From: Ailanthus altissimus
Taxonomy: Eukaryota > Streptophyta > Magnoliopsida > Sapindales > Simaroubaceae
Length of the DNA: 64,000 nt
NCBI GenBank assembly: GCA_946807835.1
Contig: CAMPEX010000001.1
Location: forward strand, 4,789,001-4,853,000
Direction of reading: 5' to 3'
Below the pieces are notes generated by a model, which had not been told where the DNA came from, ran no database searches, and saw only the letters and a program-made list of their open reading frames with translations. The position numbers and the translations under genes were made by a program. Positions within the stretch are counted from its first letter, which is position 1; the number at the start of each line of letters is the position of its first letter. Positions 11,853 through 23,254 of the stretch are shown piece by piece.

Positions 11853-12239
11853 TGGGGCGTCGCACTAACAACGCTCTGGCTCTACGCCAACTCTAGAGCA
11901 TTATGATACAATCACGCAAGGGCGTTAGTAGCACTACGGCGTTTCACTATAAAAGTTGGGGCTTCGTAATCTAGATCCAAAATTTTGACCCAGCGTTGAT
12001 GTCCACCATGTAGGGGCATTCTTCATTAATTCGTGAACGCTGGAACGTTCATTGATATAAGAATGTCGGGCGCTGTGAAAATTAACGCTGAGGTGTTCAT
12101 GACCAGTTTTGTATTTTTTTCTTTTCAGCCCCAATTTTTCAGTAGCCTTTTACAGTGGCTTTCTTTTGCCTCCAAATTGTTCCTTATATCCTCCATTAGT
12201 TTTCATTTCCATCTTAGTATGATTAAAACTTATAAAATC
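11853..12239 (+). other. Non-coding 3' internal part of the Copia element
   Basis: GC-rich short blocks (CGCTGGGGCG at the 5' edge, GCGTTAGTAGC, GAACGCTGGAACG) followed by T-rich sequence. No polypurine tract is found directly before the right LTR, unlike the sister element at 30991-31001. Confidence 0.6.
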
Positions 12240-14280
12240 TGTTAGGGTCGGTGCTTACGTTCCATCCCTGAATGTACATATACTTGTATATTTATACAAG
12301 TGTACATTCTCATTAAATCGTTAATATCAATTTATATAGTATTATGCAGTAACATTACAGACATTGTAGATCTGAAGGAGTTCGGATCAGATCTAAAGGG
12401 TTTAGATAAGGGGTCATAGTCAGCTACCCTGAGACATATAATTGCTAAATGTTAGCACAGCTAAGTGTTAGCTGGTTATAATACTCAACAGATCCAAGAG
12501 TTGGAACCTTGTCTGTAATGGGACATAGACCTGGGAATATACTAGTAACTGCATAGTTGCAAGAGTTGCAATCGGGTGCCAGAAAATGCATGTTGCGCAA
12601 GTATGTTCTCGAATAATAGTCCTTGATCTATTTCTATCGATGCGGGTCTATCGGTGGATACCTTTTATATATAGATCAGCATATGTCGTATCTGTTAGGT
12701 ATAGATGGTCGTTCCTGACCGACCATGAGCTTGGAGCTCGTATTGACATATGGGTATCCAGTTAAGACTGGATATGGGACAGACTCACGAGGGTCTCCGA
12801 TAGACATTTAATGTAAGCCGTCAATAGAGGGTCCTCTCGAGTTGAGTAGTATATGTGGTCCTTTGACCTGAGTGCCACGGTGGGCTTGTAAGTGATCCAC
12901 CATAGTTTGGTTCCACACATGTCACAGACCTTTCATGGTGTGACCGTTGGGTGTCGCTGGGTATGGTCCGATGCTTATGGAGTCTGGTGTATACAGATAT
13001 GGGATCCGTCAACTCCTATATGGAGTTTGATATCCAAATGCTTCGAGACTGTATCTTAGAAAGTCTTGTGGCCACAAGCAATCATCCCGGGAAAGAGTTT
13101 CGACGGGATGGAACAATATGGCAAAGAAGTTTGCGCATATTGTTCATTGAGATATAAGTCTAGAGATAGGACATGGATGTGCACATGGGGATTTGACGGT
13201 GATAATCTATATCCCAGCACATCCTGGATATTATGACGGAAGGACTATACGTATGCGTTATAACCTCAGCTTGTATGGTTCAACGCGCTGATTTATATAT
13301 CTGTGACGTGTGCGTAGGATAATGTTCACGGACTTATGGAATAGTTCCATTTGACGAATCGGGTGTAGAACCTAGGGAGTCCCGCTATATGGAGTGTACT
13401 CGTTGTGCACTGGGTAGCGTGTCAGATTAAATTGTTTAATCCAGCAATATTCAGCGATTCCACGGGAATGCAAGCGTGTCTGTATTTAAGTGTTAAATAC
13501 AATAATTAGTTAATAAATATTATTTACTAATTATATTATGACACGTAGCGTATTGTGGACCCTCAGTTGAGTTTACCCAAGTGTGGGATTTGGTAGGACC
13601 CACTAGGAGGTAAACTTAGTAACTATTCATGAGGAGCAAAATGGTCATGACACACTATGATTATTTAATTGTTAAATAATTATTCTCTCTCTCTCTCATT
13701 TTTATATTATATAATATATATTATTATATTATTATTATATATATTATATTATTATTATATATATTATAAAGCAAAAGCAAGAGAAGTAAGAGAGGAAGGC
13801 CATTCGACCGAGAGAGGGAGAAAAGAGAAATGGAGAAGAAAGAAAAGAGAAAGAAGAAAAGAAAACAAAAAAAGGAAGAGAGGAAAAATGAAATTGTTTC
13901 ATTTTTCCCTCTGCTTCCAATTAGAGTAATTATGAATTGCTCCAAATTCTCCATTTCTTATCCTTTTGGAGAAAAGGATGTAAATTCACTCCCGACCATT
14001 TTGGGGATTAAGAGTTAATCCCAGGGTGAATATCAGGCTGCTGTTCTAGCTCATCAAGCCCACTGTGTTGGTGACTAGAACTACACACGAGTGGTCTCCA
14101 TGCGAACTCCAGAAAAAACACGTGTATAACGTTACATATTTGCCGAGTTCTCTAATTTTATAAATATATTAATGTGATTAATATATTTATTTATTGTGCT
14201 TATTACAAAATTTATATTTCCGCTGCGTTAGCCAATAGACACAATTGCACATGCATACACCCACATGCCTAAGATCCTGT
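12240..14280 (+). repeat. Copia-family LTR, copy L2
   Basis: Begins TGTTAGGGTCGGTGCTTACG, very similar to copy L6 (31002). Carries a (CT)n run at 13684-13698 and TAT-rich microsatellite DNA to 13768, then a purine-rich stretch at 13770-13900. The expected terminal GATCCCCTACA is altered to GATCCTGTTGCG, so the right boundary is approximate. Open frames at 12821-13012, 12951-13157 and 13669-14018 are repeat or low-complexity read-through. Confidence 0.82.
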
Positions 14281-14344
14281 TGCGCCGAAAAAATCAACAA
14301 TCAATGCATAAATAACTCTGAATTTACTTGAAAATTGATAATTA

Positions 14345-15228
14345 TTAAGATAAAATGGGGTCATAATATGTATCTAAATTATATTCATCAATAGCCAACC
14401 TATCTTGGATCCCATTACTTAACCCGTTGACATATCTAGCCACTAACTGATCCTCTATTTCTATCAAGTTGCACCAAACTTGCAACCTTAGAAACTTTTT
14501 TGTATAAGCTAAAACAGAACGAGTTTTTTAGATGCAATTTTGGAGCTGTTGGAAGAGAATTTGTTCATAATCCAACGATAGAAAATACCCCCTTAAAAGT
14601 GTTTTCATTTGGTGCCAATGATGGACAGGTGGCAATCCTTTTGATCTTTGACCTTCTTGATGGCATTGCTACTAAGCACTTGCACCGCCACGTAGTTTGT
14701 AGGCCATTAAAGCTACCCTACGTTTTGGAGTTACATTTATAATTTCAAAGAAACTCTCTACCTCATACTCCTAATCTAGAAACTGTTCTATATTAGTAGC
14801 ACTATTAAAAATAGGCAAATCAGCTTTTAGCCTGTAATAGTCATTATGTTGACGTGTTATCTCCCTTTCAACAGAAACTCACCATCAAATTCTCCCTCGA
14901 CTTCCTCTTCTCTGAAATTACCATATGGAGTGGTAAAATAGTTAGGCCTTCTTCATATACCCATGGTTACTCCTCTTATTCATGGTCTGACCTCAAGCTC
15001 ATCTTTAATTTCTTCCATCAAATTGACATTAATCGATGCAGATTGTGGTTGTTTATGTGGTCTTCTCCTTGCAGCCGTTGATTTTTGTTGTACTAGATCA
15101 TTGACTATCAAACTCATAACCAGTTCAGTTAATGCTTCCATGTGTTCTTGTAATTCTGTTATATGTGCTTCCATTCTTTGCTCGAACACATTCAAATGAT
15201 CTCCATTCAAGCTATTGGGGCCTGCCAT
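14345..15228 (-). pseudogene. Ty3 gag remnant
   Basis: The frame starts at an ATG at 15228-15226 (MAGPNSLNGDHLNVFEQRME), 12 bp beyond the primer site, and runs about 80 codons to a stop near 14980. A later segment in another frame reads EIEDQLVARYVNGLSNGIQD and ends DPILS, the conserved plant Ty3 gag pattern QLVARY..GL...IQD. Part of gag and all sequence up to mid-RT is missing or frame-shifted. It belongs to the element at 4740-15683. Confidence 0.8.
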
Positions 15229-15239
15229 CTCAAGACAAG

Positions 15240-15251
15240 GCTCTGATACCA
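15240..15251 (-). other. Primer-binding site of the Ty3 element (iMet tRNA type)
   Basis: On the minus strand TGGTATCAGAGC, complementary to the initiator-Met tRNA 3' end, lies two nt inside the 5' LTR. It fixes minus-strand orientation. Confidence 0.9.
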
Positions 15252-15253
15252 CT

Positions 15254-15683
15254 TGATGCAGGACAAGTACTGATAGGTCGTGACTTCGTTCACAAAGATG
15301 AAAGTTGTTGATATCGTTCAACAAAACGCAAATTAAAAATAGTAGAATACCAATTCAAAAGGAAAGTTTTTAAATACTTGATTTCTAAAATTACAAAGTC
15401 TTAAGTTTTTTCCCTCATCTCTCGTGTATTTATAGAGACCTGTTAGGATTTCTAGCATTTATTACAGTAATTAATGACAACTTACAACTACTACCAACAA
15501 CTATAGCATTTATAATACTAGCACTTATTACAACACAATTAATGAAAACTACCAACAATTACCAATACCGAAGTTTTACTTCAAAACTAATTGTCAAACT
15601 GTTAACCACACCAATAAATGTAGTCATAGGCTCTTGGAAGTTTCTCATCACATGGGTAGCTGCTATGTTGTTGTTCCCGATCA
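15254..15683 (-). repeat. 5' LTR of the decayed Ty3 element
   Basis: In plus coordinates begins TGATGCAGGACAAG and ends TTCCCGATCA, followed by the target duplication TCCCA (15684-15688). Aligns with the left LTR; a 16-bp length difference and many substitutions indicate an old insertion. Confidence 0.88.
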
Positions 15684-15798
15684 TCCCATGAATTAAAACT
15701 TTTACAGTATACCAATTAATTCTGGAATCCATTATGGCCGCACAAATAAATAACATAGGATTTTTCCTTTAATATTTTTTAAATTTAATTTTCCTAAC

Positions 15799-18167
15799 TG
15801 TAGGTATTTGTGCTTACGTGCCATACCATTATATATAAATATTTGATTATAGTATTTATACAATTATAATTTTTAATAAAATTATTAATATTATTAATTA
15901 TTAAATAGTAAGATGCTTGTAACGTTTCTGACATTGTATGATCTGAAAGAGTTCAAATCTAGTCTAAAAGAGTTTAGATTAGTTCTAAAGGTTACCAATG
16001 CTAAAATTTGTAAGGCCTAAGAGTTAAAGAAATCTAAGGAGTTAGAGCTTTATTTGAAATGGGACAAAGACTTGAGAATTTATTAGTAATGACGTAGCTG
16101 CAAAGAGTTGCAAATAAGGCTAGAAAATGTCATTATGCAAGTATATTTCAAACACTATATTCCTGATCTAATTTTATCGATGTGGATCTATTGGTGAAAT
16201 CCATTCATATAGATTAGTATATGTCTATATCTGAATGGTCCAGGTGGTTAGTATTAGCAAACCATAAGTTTAATGGAAGCTCGTATAGAGATACAGATAT
16301 TCAGTGAGGACTAGGTACTAAACAGACTCATGAGGACCTTTAATAGACATCTCATAAAGCCGTCGATGGAAGGTCTTCCGAGTAGAGTAGTATTTGTGGT
16401 CCTTTAACTCGAGCGCCACGGTGGGCTTGTAAGTAATCTACCATACTTTGATTCCATATATGTCAGGAACCTTTCATGGTCTGACCGTTGGGTGTCACTG
16501 GGTATGGTTCGATGCTCATGGAGTTTGATGTGCATAGATATGGGATCCATAAGCTCATATGAGTGAGTTGTATATCCTAATACGCCAAGATTATATTTCA
16601 AAAAGTCCTGTAAGCACAAGTATAAACCTCGAAAAATATATTCCGTAAGGATAAATAATATTATAAAAGTGTTTGTGGATATTATTTTAACAAATATAAA
16701 TTAAGAAATAAATTCATAGTTGAGCAAATAGAGATTTAACAGTGATGATCTATATCTCTACTCTTCTAGGATATAAAAGACAGAATGATTGTATGAATAT
16801 GCTATAACCTCAACTTGTATGGTCTAATGCGCTGCTTTGTAATATCTGTAACATGTTTATGGGACATCATTCATGGACGTATAGAGGAGCTCCATATGAC
16901 CAGCTAGGCGTGGACCTAGAGAGTCTCATAATATGAAGTGTACTCGTTGCTCACTAGAATAGCAGATTAGATTGAATAATTCGATCCAAGCAATTTTAGC
17001 AAAATCTGAATAATTGCTTCGGGGTCCCTCGGGATGTACATTTGTTAAGACTTAAGTATTAAGTACATCACTTAATTAGTTAACAAGAGTTGTTAACCAA
17101 TTAGATGTTGACAAGTGGCACAATTTAGTCCATGAATCATTTTTACCTTGAATTGACTAATTAACCTTACTAGTAAAAATAAGTAAGGTAAAATAATTAT
17201 TCAAAATTATTTTAAATAATTAAATTAAATATAATATATAATTATTGTTATCATTGTAAATGTCAATAGGGTACAAACATTGATTATTATGGTCTATACA
17301 TCATGACATGGGGACTTATGTTTGCCATTTGAAAAATAAATTAAATGGCATGTGAGCACTAGCATGATAGAATATTAAAATGATATAATTATCATTTTAA
17401 TATGGTGGTTGGCCGGCCATTATGAATGAGAGAGCACTTGTCAATGTAATCATAATAGTCTAACCATTAAGTACATGGAAAGAGTACTTGAATAAGATAT
17501 TGTAAGAAATTAAAAAATTAACAAGAATGCATATTCATTCTCTACACTAAAGGATTCGGCCAAGTAACAGAAAGAAAGAGAGAGAGTTTTAATTTTTCCT
17601 TTATGTTTTTGCAAGTGTTGTGAAAGTAAAAGAATCTCTTTTCTTCTTCTCTCATGGGTGGCCTAACTTGGATAAAAGAAAATAGAGAAGGAAATTTTGA
17701 TTTTGAACAAGAGTTATTCAAAATAATTCTTTTATGAAAATTAATTCCAATACTTATGCATGAGTTGCATGAAGACTCTGTTTTTTTTTTTTGAAACAAA
17801 TATTTATACTTAAAGAGTTTGAATATATATTGCTGAAAATTCTAAATCAAAGTTACTATTCTAACTTTATAATTCTCCTGGACCATTGTGGATAAGAATT
17901 GTTCAAGATTATACTTCAAGGTGAGCTCCTCACTTGAAATTTTGAAAGACTTGAAGACTTGTAAAATTACATTTATTAGGTAAGTGTTCTTTACATGTTA
18001 TTTTAGCACAATTGTTCATCATTTATAAGTTTTGTATAATAGTTACACTTATGCATATATGTGATATATGTGTTTAATTATATTAATTGAGTGTATTTTG
18101 TTAACATACTTCCGCTGCGTGTTGTAAATTTTTAAAATTACATGTACACTCATAAATCACACACTCA
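15799..18167 (+). repeat. Copia-family solo LTR, copy L3
   Basis: Begins TGTAGGTATTTGTGCTTACG and follows the block order of the other LTR copies to about 18167 (..ATCACACACTCA). No primer site or internal region follows, so it is a solo LTR or a truncated copy. The 5-bp flanks (CTAAC on the left) are not clearly repeated, so the right end is approximate. Diverged subfamily. The frames at 16404-16619 and 17542-17799 are repeat sequence. Confidence 0.78.
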
Positions 18168-18189
18168 ACTCGACAATAACAATGCAAAT

Positions 18190-19495
18190 ATTAGAAAACA
18201 TACGATTATTTCTATATTTAACAAAAATATATCTAATATTATATATATGAGTTAAAATAATAGAAGATGAAGACTGATACATACATGAATATGCTAACGT
18301 GACATCATTAAATACTTCTAAAATATTAATATAGTAAAATGTAATTTTTCAATCATCATTACTTAGTATAGATTCTTTCATTTTATCATTATATAATCAC
18401 CAAAACTCACACAAGATTTCACCATCATATAGGTAGTATTTCAATAAGTTTTCACGTCAAGTTTGAACCTTCTACTATTTAATCTATAATTACTCAACAC
18501 AACTTTAAATTCTTATCATCCAAAAGATGATGAAGTAATAAATTTTATTGCTTCTCTAATTTTTTAATCTAAGAATTAATTATATTCAAACCATATTGAA
18601 TAATTAAATTAAGAATATAACAAAAATACATCAAATGAACCACGCGCATGTGTTAATTAAATAGCAGTAGTATTTATACTTGTATTACCAAAAATAATAC
18701 TAATAAGTTTGTCAACAATTTAAAATTCTCTAAAAATATTCATTAAAGAATTAAAAATAAAATTAGCTATGTGTAGATGTTCAATTCATGAAAAAGTAAT
18801 AATTCTTTTTTTTGTGAAAACTAATCATTATCAATATAATACAATATAATACAAATATACCCCTAATCATTAACACCCGTCCAACAATCAAAAGTAATAT
18901 CTAATGCTCCTTTAAATTGTGAGATTTTAATAATTAATTTTTATTTAGTTTGATGATATACAATGAAAAGATCTTTTTAATAATATTTCTTAGAACATGA
19001 TTCCATTGGGTTGAACGTACTTTTTTTTAATAAATTTCTCTAAGTTTTCATCTATAGTGAATAAGAGAGATTATTCACTAGATGTAACGTATCTAGCCAA
19101 TCTAGTATGTATGAACTATTGATTATATTTAAATCCAAAAAGATTTTCTCGAGAAACAATTTGAACAAGTTGAGTTTGAGTTAGCTTATTTGGACCATGC
19201 TTTTGCGAATATGTCTTGGCATGTCGATTTAAATGCTCAGTGTCATGAGATATTTTGGCATCTAAAGCTTTACCATAAAACTAACAAATAGCTTTTTCTT
19301 CAATTTTTTAGAAACTGTATCAGTACGATTCTCCAGTGTGAAATAATTCTAAACATCTAGTGTTCGACATCTTTGTTATTTTCTAATACTTCTAACATTT
19401 TTAGTTGTAAAAGTAGATTGACTACTAGAAATTTGTGATGATGGCATTGAAATTTCTTCAAATTAATTTTGAGCATTAAGATTGAAACTTGCCAT
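18190..19495 (-). pseudogene. hAT-superfamily transposase remnant
   Basis: Read on the minus strand with frame changes. After an ATG at 19495 comes an N-terminal part, then a BED-like zinc-finger region (KALDAKISHDTEHLNRHAKT), then ARYVTSSE. The core has GALDITFDCWTGVND, stop, GYI.IILYYIDND, HLHIANFIFNSLMNIF, VDKLISIIFGNTSINTT, then a KIREAIKFITSSS and RFKLDVKTY.NTTYMM region. DCWT..GYI..HYID and RLDV.TRWNSTY are hallmarks of plant hAT (RICESLEEPER-like) transposases, which cut and paste DNA. More than ten stops and several frameshifts make it clearly dead. No C-terminal dimerisation domain was found; the region beyond 18190 is the Copia-family LTR. Confidence 0.85.
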
Positions 19496-20067
19496 AGTAT
19501 GGATAAAATAATGTGCATGTGTTGAGAATTTATAATTGGATAATTAAAAATTAAAAAAATTAAGAAATAAATTAAGAGATTATAATTTTTAAAAAGAGTT
19601 GAAATGATTTGGAAGAGAGATTTTGGGGAAGTTGAATTTAATTGAGAGATAATGACCATTTGATCAATAGTCAAAATGATCGTAGATCAACGGGTTCTAC
19701 TCATTAAAAAAACTTTTTTTTGCAGGCCTGTAATGCAAGTGGCAGGCTGCTGCCTATTTTCTAATTTATTTTTAATAATTTTAAAGTTTAAATAAATTTT
19801 AAAAAAATTAAAACGGGCCCATGTACAGCCCAAGTACAACAACATGCCTAGGCTAGACTGCCACCTCTATTTAAATATTTTAAAATATCTTTTTTATTAT
19901 CATTCAATTTTTATAATATAAGCTTTTTATATTACTTAACAACCTTAAAACTTTTAGTCTAACAGTTAAAAAAAAGAATTTCTAAAAAAAATAAAGAAAG
20001 CAAAGCTTTCCATTAAAAACTTTAGTTAAATAACAGTTTTGTTAAATAAACAATGTCCAAATAAGAC
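19496..20067. other. hAT 5' flank with probable terminus at 19846-19869, then AT-rich spacer
   Basis: Sequence between the transposase start and GCCTAGGC..TGCCACCTCTA at 19846-19869; read outward on the minus strand this gives TAGAGGTGGCAGTC, a typical hAT terminal repeat. The partner terminus is not found to the left, probably lost or displaced by the LTR ending at 18167. From 19870 to 20067 there is AT-rich DNA with no feature. Confidence 0.5.
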
Positions 20068-20474
20068 AAAACTGTAGAGATTTGTGTTCACGTGTCATCT
20101 CATTATTTTATGAATATTTTATTTTTAATATTTATATAGTACATTACTTGTTAAATAGCTAATTACAATCATTAAAATGGTTCAATGCTTGTGACGCTAC
20201 AGATATTATATGATCTGAAGGAGTTCAGATTTGGTCTTAAAAAGTTTAGATCAATGCTAAGAATTAGCAACACTGAGAACTATAAATGTTAAAAAGTTAA
20301 CATAATCAGTGAAGTCTAAAAGTTAGAACATTGTCTGTAACAGTACAAAGACCTGAGAGTACACTAATAATAACATAATTACAAGAGTTAAAATAGGTGT
20401 TAAGAAATGTTATTATATAAGTCTATTCCTCAAATTATATGTTCCTAGTCTTAATTTACTGATACAGGTCTATT

Positions 20475-23254
20475 TGACAGGACCCGACCCAAGACCCTCT
20501 ACTATAGATCCCAGCGGCCCTGCCGGCACCCCGACGAAAGTTCCTCCGAACCTAACTAGGTATGTTGAGAAATTTCGCAAGGCGAACCCCTTTTTAATTC
20601 TTGTTACTACTAAAAAGGTCTAGTAACATACACGAAAATGACATCTTAATTTTAAAAACAAACAGACAGAGTTTCCCCTGTTTTTCAAAAAATTCATATA
20701 AAACCTGCAAAGAAATTTCACTTCTATTTCCAATACATCTAAATTCTACCAATTCAGACCTCTGGTCCTTTCCAAATCAAATCCAACACAACTCAATTAT
20801 TCATTTGAATCACAAATAAGCGTAATCATAGAAGTAAAAAGAACGATCATCATAAAATTGAAATCTCTTCTTCTCGGTTCAAAACATACATCCAAATATA
20901 CATGCCTATAACTATTATGCATAAAGTAAAGGGTGCTATTTAGCACATTTACATGTACAAAAAATGATCTTTGGATTCGGCCCACTACTCGGCAATAGAA
21001 GAATCAGCAGCTTGCGTACCGAGACCTGCACCTGGGAAAGGGGTTCAGAAAATATAAAACACAAAACGAGTGAGCTAAAGGAGCTCAGTGAGTGCAAATA
21101 AAATTTCAATAAAATAACATCATGTATAGATAGCAAATTCTAAAGTTCACGTAGAAATCATGCTTCTAAAACTGATGTAAAACTGTAAAACGGTTTCTAA
21201 CATCATATGCTATTGAAATCTTGCCAAGCGGGTTTTATCTACATCTTTGGAAAACTATATTCAGAATCTATATAACATAATAACTTCTGTGTGCATATAA
21301 ATGCATAAATGCTATCGGTAAATCGAAAACTAGTAAAATTCTCGCTCGGCCATTTTCTTTCTAAACTGTACCAATGGTAACCCTAAAGCTCTATACCCAC
21401 GCAGCGACTCAACTAGCACCGCACACGTGAGTAGGTCACGAGGCACCTCAACTAGCAGCACCCACAGTGACATCTTAAGACATCTCACTGGCTATGCAGC
21501 GAAATCCTACATCGCATGCATATAGCGAGACAATACCCCGTACACATAGAGCGACTCACATGACTCAACTTCCCGACTTCTCAGAGTTAGTGACACACCC
21601 CCAAGACCTGCCCATGTGCATGGGATATACCAGCCAGGTCTAATACAATCATCACCACTATAATCTAAGGGTACCAATGGCCTTAAAAACGAATGCAGAA
21701 ATTTTAAAATTGTTTCTCAATTCGAACATGTAAAGGCATGTCTATGAATATGTTTCAAGATCATAAATCATGGTTATGCATCGAAAGCTCATAAAACATG
21801 CATATTCATTATGCGAAAACATAATAAACGCAAAGTAAAAGAAATGGCAGATTTTCACTCACAACCGCTCCGTGCTCAATTTTTCTCCCGATTTCTACTC
21901 CCGTTAACGCTCTCGGTTATCTTCACCTACGCACCACAAATGACATTTAGAACTAAATCGAATGCTTGAATCTCATTTAACTACTAAATGCCCTAATCGG
22001 CATACAAAGCCCGGATGCATACTACTTCCTGATTTTAGTTACGGAGCCATAATCGAAACTAACTCACCATCCGGCGCCCTGAAAATTATTGAACACCTTA
22101 TAACTTGGTTGGACATAATTGGCCTTCACCTTTCCAACATGGACAATTATGTCCCATTTTTTTCATTTTTGGTTTTTCCATCAACCATATACATTCAATT
22201 TACAATATGCACCATTTACACACAACAATTCAATCAAAACACTACTCAATTCCTAACTTCTCTAAAGTGGCAGAATTTCACCCTAGGTTCCAACACATTC
22301 ATTTTCTCAATTTCTTATTCCAATTACAACAAAATCATGCCAATTTCATTCTAAAGCCCTAATTATAACCAATTGAAATCTCTACAACAAAATCACCAAA
22401 AATCCTAATTCTCACCTTGCCAATTTCTTCAAATTGATGACTCCTTCAAGCTCCAAACTAGAATTCAACTCAATCTAAGCCAAGAATACACATAAGAATG
22501 TCAATTGGAGCATTCTTAAAAGTTCACTTATCAAACTCATAAAACAATGCTTTTCTTACCTCTTTTTCATGAATTTTCACTAATTGAGGCTTCAATTGAG
22601 CTTAAGGATTCATATGTAACCTTATTTTAGCTTGATTACACATGAAAAATCATGAAAAAAAAACTAAAATTTCACTGTAGCAGTACCTCTTCACCTTACC
22701 CGAATTTGCTCTCCTTTTTGCTCTAAGTGTTTGCTTTTTGATCACTTGAAAATTCTACACACTTCTAACATATATATAGTGCTCCCTCAATTGATCATTT
22801 TGCCCTTCAACTTACTCAAAATTTCTAATTTGCCATTAGTTAAAAACTAATTATGTAATTAGTTCATTTGTAACTATCTAGTTAGAATAGTTCAAAGAAC
22901 TAACTAGAACTTCCAACTTGGCAATCCATGAGATTTCTTCTAATTGGTCCATTCTCTAATATATGGATTATGTTTCTCAACAAAGGCTTGTTCCATTCAT
23001 AACCCTTAAATGGAAATTCATGTAGTAAATTAGGATTTCCTTTTCTAAACCAATAGAGAAAAATTTCAAAAATATTCTAAGGTCGTCTGACGTACCGATC
23101 GATTGTGAAATTACTGAATTAGGTCTAATATCTCTCACGTGCACTATAAAGGGAATATTTCTAATAGGGTTAAAATCGAGTAACCCTACAGTGTCTTATT
23201 TGCTCTATACCGAAATCTAGGCGCCAATACTACTAATAGGGATTGGATATTACA
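20475..23254 (-). repeat. 2.78-kb solo LTR of chromovirus (Tekay/Del-like) type
   Basis: Bounded TG..CA and flanked by CTATT (20470-20474) and CTATC (23255-23259), a 5-bp duplication with one mismatch. On the minus strand it begins TGTAATATCCAATCCC, resembling the TGTAACACCCC starts of plant Tekay/Del LTRs, and ends GGGTCGGGTCCTGTCA. A minus-strand TATA box at 22770-22779 supports that orientation. No internal region is present, so it arose by LTR-LTR recombination. The frames at 21962-22362, 20601-20819 and 20936-21136 show no protein domain. The lineage call rests on end sequence and length only. Confidence 0.78.
22770..22779 (-). promoter_or_regulatory. TATA box of the chromovirus-type solo LTR
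   Basis: Minus strand reads ACTATATATATG, in a local context typical of the U3/R junction, about 0.5 kb from the LTR 5' end. Putative core promoter; activity unknown. Confidence 0.5.

Larger units (their letters stand above)
8289..14280 (+). mobile_element. Copia-type element or chimera with 2-kb LTRs and gag remnant
   Basis: It comprises a left LTR (8289-10306), an iMet-type primer site, a 1.9-kb internal region with a broken Copia gag, and a right LTR (12240-about 14280). The two LTRs belong to visibly different subfamilies, there is no purine tract before the right LTR (...CTTATAAAATC), the right end lacks the usual CA, and the left flank GATAA is not repeated at the right. It therefore looks like the product of recombination or deletion between two copies rather than one clean insertion. 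A better preserved relative with target duplication lies at 28003-34532. Confidence 0.75.
4740..15683 (-). mobile_element. Decayed Ty3-type LTR retrotransposon, split by nested insertions
   Basis: Two related LTRs in the same orientation (4740-5185 and 15254-15683) are flanked by the perfect 5-bp target duplication TCCCA (4735-4739 and 15684-15688). The coding strand is minus: the 5' LTR is at the right, followed by an initiator-Met primer site, a gag remnant and, after a foreign block at about 7529-14280, pol fragments ending beside the left LTR. Pol order RT, RNase H, integrase identifies Ty3 (gypsy). The integrase C-terminus keeps a GPY/F-like segment (KYYGPFKVL) as in chromoviruses, but no chromodomain is seen and the clade is not firm. 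Many stops and frameshifts, and the missing protease region, show it is dead. Confidence 0.9.

Noticed and set aside
13669..14018. Frames on both strands with Lys/Arg/Glu-rich or Phe/Leu-rich sequence
   Set aside because: Low-complexity read-through of the microsatellite and purine tract within a Copia-family LTR.
21962..22362. 130-aa and 85-aa plus-strand frames
   Set aside because: Inside the chromovirus-type solo LTR, on the strand opposite to its promoter, with no recognisable domain.
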